A DNA stretch of 34,332 bases from Elysia marginata (taxonomy: Eukaryota; Mollusca; Gastropoda; Plakobranchidae): NCBI GenBank assembly GCA_019649035.1, contig BMAT01011067.1:76847-111178 (forward strand), given 5' to 3'. The notes under the pieces were generated by a model, which saw nothing but the letters and a program-made list of their open reading frames with translations, was not told the origin of the DNA and did not search any database. The translations under genes were made by a program, and so were the position numbers. Below, in pieces: positions 26,434 to 34,332 of the stretch. Position 1 is the stretch's first letter; each line of letters opens with the position of its first letter.

Positions 26434-26520
26434 TCACACACCTCACACGTTTTACGTCGCATGTCAGATGTCAAACATCACACATCAAGTACCGTGCGTC
26501 ACACGTCACGCACGCGACAC
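26434..26520. repeat. degenerate CACACGT/GTCACG-rich tract
   Basis: About 85 bp of loosely repeated words TCACAC, CACGT, GTCGCATGTCA, GTCACGCACGCGACAC. No strict period can be assigned by eye. It includes two CACGT cores. Confidence 0.5.
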
Positions 26521-27701
26521 AGATCTCTGCTTTAAACCTTGATGAACACGTCAAGAGCACTCGACCGTCATAAGGACAGGATGCGCTGCATTGGAGATCT
26601 CTTGACTGGATCAATTATCTTTTGTCTTCATGACCATCCGGGTCATGGTAGGGTCATCACAATCATCTTTCTCTTGATTGCGTCGTTACCAGGACAATTA
26701 CAAACACACGGTGCGACCGACCAAGGCGGTGCAATATTGTACACGTAAGGCGCAATGGAGAGCTCTTCAGCACGTCCTTGAATAAGGTAGAGAGCATTTA
26801 TGTTTCACGGTGACAGAGGATACAATCAACTTCAAGATGGATATCCGCGTCAAAAAACCTACTAAGCACGAGATGAATAATAGCGTCATTCGGAAAGATT
26901 TTTATTTATTCAGGAACTTGCCTCACGTGAAGCATTGGTTTACCTATTCCATGGATTTCTTTACTTGCTTGTTCAAAAGATGCTTGTAATTATTTTACAA
27001 ACAGTTCTAGAGTGACATACATACTATGTGGCGAATTGTTTATCATGGATTATGAAATACCCGCTTATGGGTGCAAATAATTATGATGTCCCAGTAAAAC
27101 ATTTTTTTTAAATTGATCGTGGAATCTCAATATGTAAACAATGAACATTGTATTGAGCAAGTGCTTCAGATGTTTTCTTTTTTTTTTCTCTTTGGACGAA
27201 AAAATGACAGTACTTTCATTGATTTTGCTGAGGCAGCTCTCATACAATACAACACAACTCCTTCCCTCCACACTGTGTAATTGTAGAGGTTTGGACTCGA
27301 GATTTAGGCAACTGGGAGCGCAACCCACTGCGACCGGAAAGAAAGAAACAGCGATAAAACATCACTTTCATGTGAAAATCTACACACGAAGAATAAGTGG
27401 TAAATGTTTACACAGCAAGCGATCTTTTTTTTAACTGTATGAAAAGGTAAGACTTTAAGGTCGGGCCACCCGTCTCTGATCAGTTTACAAGCAAACCTTA
27501 GGGCTGAAGCAACGGCAGGGCGGGGAAGAGGGCTGAGTTGGCAGACGTCTTGTCGGAGCCTCCTTCTCATGTTCAAAGTACACACATCCTGAGAATTGTG
27601 GGTAAGAGGAAGTGTCTGTTTGCCCCGGTTGGTAATGATCAACAGTAAGGCCTGCTCGCAAGAATGCGAGAAACGACAGCCAACTTACTTTCTCGCTTCT
27701 C

Positions 27702-27719
27702 ATAAACCCTAGGGTTTAT
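27702..27719. repeat. 18-bp perfect palindrome
   Basis: ATAAACCCTAGGGTTTAT equals its own reverse complement, at the edge of a GC-richer block (27470-27690). Confidence 0.9.
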
Positions 27720-30257
27720 TGAAAGATTAATCTGACGATCTTATGTCATCATTTTATTTTCACACAAAAATGTAGTTTCAGGTAATTGTAGCGTTGGTTT
27801 AAAACTTTTATCGTTAAATTAGACCTTTACCTGCAATACGTAGACTTCGCCAAATCTTGGTTGATCAAAGTGTGTATGTTCTTCAAATAAATGAGAATAG
27901 CCAAGTTTGGCGAATACAGGTCTTATTTGCATTCAAATAGAATCGTGTTTTTTTTTAAGAGAGCAAGAGGCTGTTAAAAAAATTTTATGTATATTAAAAT
28001 GTTCTGAAGCATTATTGTTAAGAAATGTGCCACTGACTTTTCAAGAATTGTCCGTGGAGAGAAATGCGTTAACTGATAATATTAAGTAAACAGCCAACCC
28101 GCTAACAGTTTAAAATGAGTCTGCTAATAATAAATGCTTATGTAAGCGCAAATACTATATCGATGTCTATTTGTGTTGCAAATTTAAGTGTGTTGATGAG
28201 TTAAAAATACGAAGAATACGGGAGGCCTCATAGATATAGACCTCAAGCTTACTCAGATATTTTTGTAAGAGCTTACCTTAACGAGGCTCATTTAAACCTT
28301 AGATTTAGAGGTGAAATTTTATAATTATTTCAGCTCCCGCGAATCTGACCTAGATAATGAGACTTCTTATTCTCTTTTGATTCTTGGGAAGGGAATGGAG
28401 TTAGTGGAAATCGTCGACACGACAATTAAATGAATTCATGTACAATAACCACAAGGGAATAGTAAGTCATTTTATAGGAGCTCTCTTGTCTCCTGCCTCT
28501 CAACTGTACACAGTGTTTAATAGACAGCTGTCTTATTAAATTGCGTTCACAAAGCATATGAAGTTGATAATTTAGTTTTACTCTTTCAGATACCCTTACA
28601 GGCTTGCACTGAAGCGTATCTAGTAAATACATTTATTCATTTCTTGATTATTCAGATTGATTGGGATACTGTCTGCCCACACAGAGGTTATCTCAGGGCA
28701 TGACACACATCGGCATAAAGAGTAGGCCTAGAGGTGCAACGATGCGACCCCAAGCTCTTCCAAACAACTTCAGTGGAGTAAAGTGACAGCCACCTGTAAA
28801 CGTCGCATTTCTATCAATTGGTTTTGTTCTGCTTGCCTACCATAGATCAGCTCTTTAAAGTCATCAATCTACCTACCGTGGTATGTATGTGTCTGTGTGT
28901 AGGAGTCTAACATGACTGTGGTAAGGCAATAGGCTTGACCAGTGCCCATAATCTGGTCAGCAAACTGTGGGCCTCCCCAGCGAAGCTCTTTCATGTCCGG
29001 ACTCTCATTGTGGCCGTGTCCTTACCGACCTCTTTGTCTATGTCCTATAGATTAAGGGGATTCGAGGCCCCGAGTCCTAAGCAAAGCTATTTCCCTTTCG
29101 TTTGCTTTTGTTGAAGTTCTTTTTGTGAGGTAAAGGCCCATTCAACTTAGGTGCTTAACAGTTAGCACGCGACGAGGGCTGTCTTAGGAAAGCGGTAGGG
29201 GATCATTTTCATTCAGTAGCCTATTTTATGAAAGTGTCAAATACAACAACAAAAATTATGCGTTCTCTCCTCAGCCCGTTAGAGACAAGGCATTCTTGAA
29301 GCGTTATTTTTTAAAATTGAAATCGTTTTCAATTGATGTCCTGACGTTAATTTTATTTTCTAAAAAGTTGATTCTCCCACAAGTTCTTTAAACACGACGT
29401 TATTGTTGAATATCTTTATTCAAATGACGAATCGTCAATAGCCACTGCTTACTCGTTACAGGTTTCGTTGTGTTCGGTTATGAATCTCAAATACAATTCG
29501 ATAAGAAACAACCAACTGCTGAATGTAATTATCACTTACAATATGGAGCCCATACTAAAACGTTTATGCTTTTAAAAAAATAAACCTTGCTACGCTTTTA
29601 ACTTTATCTTAACGCAAAAAAATGTACACCTTGATGTAAAAATACTTGATCACCTTGAAAAATTACACACGAGCGGTTTGATATGGTTCGTTAAAAGATT
29701 AATAATCAGGTTTTTTGGGGTACACAAAAATATCATGCAAAAAGTCACCCTCAAGCAGGATTAAGATTTTTTTTAAAATTTGACCCTGTTACGAAATCAT
29801 TATTATTTAAGGCTGCCCTTTTCCCCATCACTGCATTTTTTTCATTCCCTATGTTTTCCATAGATTTATTATCAACGTCTTCAAAACAAATGATTGAAAT
29901 AATATTAGAAAGGAATGAAATTAGCAGTGTAGAGAAATAGGCTTTTTAATGGAAATGCCCGAAAAACTAAGTCGTACGCTCAAGTCACGCGACCGTCTAA
30001 ACTCTAAATCCGCTCCTCGCTGACCAATCAACCGCACGTCATACACGTCTATAGCTTTTTGTAATGGCCTTGATATATTTTCTTTCTGTTCTTGGCTTTC
30101 CGTTTCAAAGTTTTGAACCATTTATTTTGTAAATTCTGTTGGGGGCACATCAAAGAAAGGTACCCAACCAAACTTTCCTCCTTCTTGAAGAAGAACAACA
30201 ACAACCATTGCGGGCTTAAATCGGAAACGGAGCTAGAAGAAGCATAGATGAAAAGAG

Positions 30258-30322
30258 AGGCGAGAGAGAGAGAGAGAGAAATAGAGAGAGAGAGAGAGAA
30301 AGTGAGAGAGAGAGAGAGAAAG

Positions 30323-30378
<56 letters not shown>
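30258..30378. repeat. (GA)n microsatellite region
   Basis: Nearly continuous GA run with single AAA/TGA interruptions. The Leu/Ser-rich frames on the minus strand are artefacts. Confidence 0.95.
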
Positions 30379-30381
<3 letters not shown>

Positions 30382-33166
30382 TTGGGGGTGCCATTGCTTC
30401 ATTAATGGCTCTTCTTTCTAGAAATGATCTCAACGCTTTGTTTGTTTTGGTCCGGGCTTCTTTCACCAAACAATTACAGAGTTGCTGACCCACATGAAAA
30501 GACTTGAGCTTGGAAACGTTGAGGGAAGAACGATGACCAAAAAAGACACAGAAATAGCCCGAAAAGAAACAGCATCGCTTGAGGGAGTTTATTTATGTCC
30601 ACGGGGAAGCCCAGCCATCGATGCTAGCGAGTCAACACGGTTAGCCAGAGTGGAGGAGTGGTCAGTGATGGCTGATGGGGGATGGTGACCATTTAGGCCT
30701 AGGATCTAGGACTGGAATTTGGTGAGTAGTTTCAGTATGAGGGCACGTGGATGAGCAGTATTTTCGCGTGTAATACATGACCTGTGTGTGGCAAGGGGTG
30801 GATGAGGCGAGGTTGGAGAGTACAACAGGTTGCTGTAGTTGAAACGATAAAATGAGATGCTATTTTGTGTTTTTAAAAAATAACTTGCAGGTTTTTATAT
30901 CGAAGATCGAATGCCAATCTTTTTGCTTAGATGAATAGGTAAGTAAATATAGGAGATCAATTCTATTTGTCGTCAAACTAAAACCTCCTCGTTTAATGAA
31001 TTGTGTTTTTTCCCTTGCTTGCTTGAGACACTTTCACTGTGGGTAAAGTTATAAAGCTGAAAGATGAAAGAGTTTACTAAATTATTCTCGACAAAACAAA
31101 ACCATATACAAGAATTGAAAACACGGAAAAAGTTTTTCGTGTTCATTTAAAACCATAGATTTACAGATGGGTGAAGAAGTAGCTGGTGAATGTGGTGTTT
31201 TTTTTAAAGGCTACCCACAAGAGTTACTAATCTGTAGTTTTTTACTACTGTATATCTGTAATCAGCAACTATAGCCTATGACTAACTTCAACACTTTCAT
31301 AAACCAATGCAAATGAGGTTTTTGTTGTTATAGTTTTGCGCTGAACGCAAAACCTCGAATAGTTCTCGTATTATCCTTTTAAGCATTTAAATGGCGTTAT
31401 GAGAAAAGTTGTAAAATTTACCATAAGAAATTTTTTTTCATGCAGATGACCGTGTTGGCCATAAACAAGATTTAGGCTGCATTGTGAGACAATTTAATAA
31501 AGTGGATGTCCGTTTTCTTTTTGTGAATGTGAGATCATAAAGGTTATCCCTTGCCCAGTCTTAAACTGACATACCATTGTCGATCGGACCAAGAACCGAA
31601 ACGCTCTGATTTTATCCTCTCTAGACGGCTGAAATAACCTTGGTTGTAGTAGATGAACTGTACAGGAGCGAGACTTTGTAGGGAAGGGAAGAAAAGGTAT
31701 GAAAAACAGAGTAGAGAGGTAAAAAGAAAGAAAAAGAAAACTAATCCCTAGGTAAGTGGGTTTTGTCACGCGCGCTCAGCAGACGAGGACTCATCATTAT
31801 TTTCTTTTTTAATTGACAACATCCTCCCATTGCTCAGAGATGTGTTAGTTCGATTTTTTTAATGGCAAAGGTTGCTTTTGACTTTGCAGATTAGAAAATA
31901 ATGATAGCAGCCCGACCTTCGTAATGACGTCAAAGCATATGTCTGGCTCACAGCCATGGTTTAACTGCCGTGCAGTCTCCGTGTGTTCAGTGTTCGGTCA
32001 TCACCCTTTTCTCCTTTTGTTGTTCTGTTTAGGCGTGTTTAGTGACTTTAGTCTAGTTGTGTGTTTTTACTTGCGCCCTGCTGTGCTTGCCCAATGGGAG
32101 ACTGAGTCTGAGTGTTAAAACACATGAACCTTAATGCCTAACAGCTTAGGTGATACTTCTATTTATACATCTACATCAAAGGCAAGGATTTTAAAAACAG
32201 GGCGAGGTCAATGAAATAACAATAGTTTTCACGCCCTTGGCTTCTTTTAATTGTAAAAAATTTCCAAGGACGTGAAAATTGTTGAAAGATATTATTATTT
32301 TAGCAGGACTTTATTATAAAGAAAGCCCGGGGGAGGGGGGAGTTTTTTTTTTATCTTCGCTAGAAGGAATAGGGGGCGGGGGGTTGAGCTCTGGGCTTAG
32401 TCCAGCACTAACTTGCATCCCGGCAAACGATGCGGAGCTAGGAACTAGATCTAATGGTCGGGGTTGAGTTCTGTTGTAAAACACTAAGTCTGAATATCTT
32501 GCGACAAAGTCAGATGACGCGGGTGTTGGAAATTCAAATTTGACACAAAAAACCCGTTATTTAAATGTTTGTTATTCCTCTTTTTCTCTTATCTTGAATT
32601 CCAACTTTGAGAATTTTATGCACTTTTAAACCTTTGGAAGGTTAGAAAAATATAGTACATTAATATAAAACATCAACGTCTTCTTAGGTAAAAAAAATGA
32701 GCCTTCCGACTCATTTGGATTGGTAGCGAGAGAAAAAAAATTTTCATCAAAACGCCCAGTGACTGAATTTTCAAACGCTCAGCTAATCAATGCTCTTGCT
32801 GTTTGTGGAGGCTATGAATTTGGTCAGGAGGTTCTGAACTGATTTCCGCCTATACACTACAGCTCAGAAGGTGCAATTTCAAACGAATTTCTAACGATGC
32901 CTACAATAAAGACAGTGGGGGTGATTGCTTCAGGTTTCGCTTTCAGGGCGTACTTCTTATGAAGGCACATTTGAAAGTTAGCATAAATCTTAGTTTTTAT
33001 CTGATAGAAATATGATGCTTTCGTGGCGGAAGTGAGTGTAAGAGAGCCGTGTTGTAGCGTAACCCTATCCGGTCTGCACTCTCAAGACGTTTTTTATCAG
33101 ATTAAGGCACGGTGAAGCTGACACATAAAGAAAAATATAAAAATATAGAGATATAGAGAAAGAGAA

Positions 33167-33208
33167 GAAAAAGAAGAAGGAGAAGAAGAAGAAGAAGAAG
33201 AAGAAGAA
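33167..33208. repeat. (GAA)n microsatellite
   Basis: About 13 AAG/GAA triplets with a GGA interruption, preceded by an AT/GA-rich tract from 33128. No LINE coding relic was recognised next to it. Confidence 0.9.
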
Positions 33209-33898
33209 AACAACATGAATTAAGACGAACAAGAACACGAAGAAGGGAAGGACGTAGCGGTCACAACCGATAGAAAATTACCCGTAGTTATTATAATTAT
33301 TAGCTCCTGTGTATGCAATACAAATAGGGTTAATGAGAATAAGGTTGCAATGTGGAGTGTAGGCAGTATAGCTTTCATGATGATAAAAATGTTTATTTAC
33401 CCGATAATGAAAGGAAAACAAGCAGCAAGCTGTGCAGTAGCAGCACGCGAATCTTATGTTCAGCCGTGTATTATTTAACACCTTAATGTTATGTGAAGGC
33501 TGAGGGCAGAACCCTAAGCCAAAGAAGAGTAAACTTTGTGATGTTTAAACAGACTATGTCTTTAATCTATAGAAGTTTAGAACAACTAATACAAGCCGAC
33601 TGAAACTCTTATGCTTTATAAAAAAAAAACCCCAAAGCTGTAACACTACTCGTTCTTAAAGCACAAATGACAACATAAACCACTTAGTGCCCAAATAACA
33701 TGTAACACGACAGCTCAACCTAGGGCCACAAAATACAACGGGGAAAGAACTGAAAACAGCAGATTTTATTGTATAAGGCTTCAAGATCTAGGTTAAAGTT
33801 TTAGGTTTCTTTTGTTAAACTGAACCAATTCCTTGGCAGCACAAAAAGGCACAAATTAAGACTAATTTGCCATCAGTGTAACAGAGGGGGGGACAGGT

Positions 33899-33963
<65 letters not shown>
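33899..33963. repeat. (GA)n microsatellite
   Basis: About 32 AG dinucleotides with one AAA interruption. Confidence 0.95.
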
Positions 33964-33965
<2 letters not shown>

Positions 33966-34332
33966 CAAGTCTAAGCGCTATACGTCTTTCTCCCTGTTGG
34001 TGTTTCAGAGAAGATTTTCTACTGAAGAAACAGGCCAAGTTTCTGTTCATCTCTTGGGACTTTAAGTGTAGAAAAAAATGAAGACTTTAAAATCTTTGTA
34101 GAAATGTTATAGCAGTAATGTTTGTTTCACTGAGAGCAGTCAAACAAGGGCATAAGTCCCGATCGGAGCTCTAAAATGTATTTTTGAACAAAGAGCATTC
34201 GAGACTACTTAACAAAGGCGATTTTTAATGCATATGTCTCAATGGACGTCTTGTTTAATATCTCAGTTCAAAGCCTCTTAGGAACCAATTGCATTGTGTT
34301 ATTTGAAATATAAAGAGAGGGGAAAGAGAGAG

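Larger units (their letters stand above)
15403..34332 (-). other. presumed 5' intron / upstream region of sim (at least 18.9 kb)
   Basis: Exon A needs an upstream exon ending in phase 1 that encodes the bHLH. I looked on the minus strand for the basic region and start (MKEKSKNAARTRREKEN), LAKLLPLP, SQLDKAS and YLKMR and found none. The region is therefore read as intron, or intron plus 5' flank, of sim. It holds the LINE relic, several microsatellites, a 376-N gap and small inverted or direct repeats listed separately. None of the open frames of 60-110 codons here shows a recognisable domain; many are translations of TC/GA/TATC repeats. 5' UTR exons could be present but cannot be seen by eye. 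Confidence 0.65.

Noticed and set aside
33095-33125. TTAAGGCACGGTGAAGCTG, reminiscent of miR-124 with an intact AAGGCAC seed
   Set aside because: Two bases are missing in the body and the upstream flank has no complementary arm to form a pre-miRNA hairpin. Probably coincidence.

Overview
The window looks like invertebrate animal nuclear DNA. It is AT-rich, with GT-AG introns, abundant microsatellites, a tRNA-derived SINE, decayed LINE and mariner copies, and two runs of N that are assembly gaps. The style of the SINE and the LINE tail suggests a mollusc, perhaps a gastropod. That is inferred from repeat style only and is not proven here.

One host gene can be supported: a single-minded (sim/SIM) bHLH-PAS transcription factor on the minus strand. 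Eight coding exons lie between 15402 and 1191. In transcript order they are 15402-15326, 13842-13753, 13258-13150, 12657-12572, 9977-9778, 9032-8926, 7289-7142 and 4167-1191. All junctions are GT-AG and in phase. The first seven encode the bHLH/PAS-A linker, PAS-A, the inter-PAS segment and PAS-B. The last is one 2,977-nt exon coding a 991-residue, Ser/Asn/His/Gln/Tyr-rich tail. About 1,264 residues are visible. The first coding exon, with the start codon and the bHLH domain, is not in the readable sequence; it must lie right of 34332 or inside the 22324-22699 gap.

Layout: 1-237 is a broken mariner transposase 3' end on the plus strand. 238-1190 holds the presumed sim 3' UTR and intergenic DNA. 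1191-15402 is the sim body; its introns carry a GTG/ATG microsatellite, a SINE, a 27-bp minisatellite and a small gap. 15403-34332 is about 19 kb with no recognisable coding exon, read as the 5' intron of sim. It contains a LINE 3' relic with a GAA tail, many simple repeats, a 376-N gap and a few inverted or direct repeats.

I found no CRISPR, operon, phage or other dedicated molecular system. The most unusual items are the very long sim C-terminus with a recurring K-[LF]-Y-[DE]-M-like motif, and the minisatellite just upstream of a PAS-B splice acceptor.
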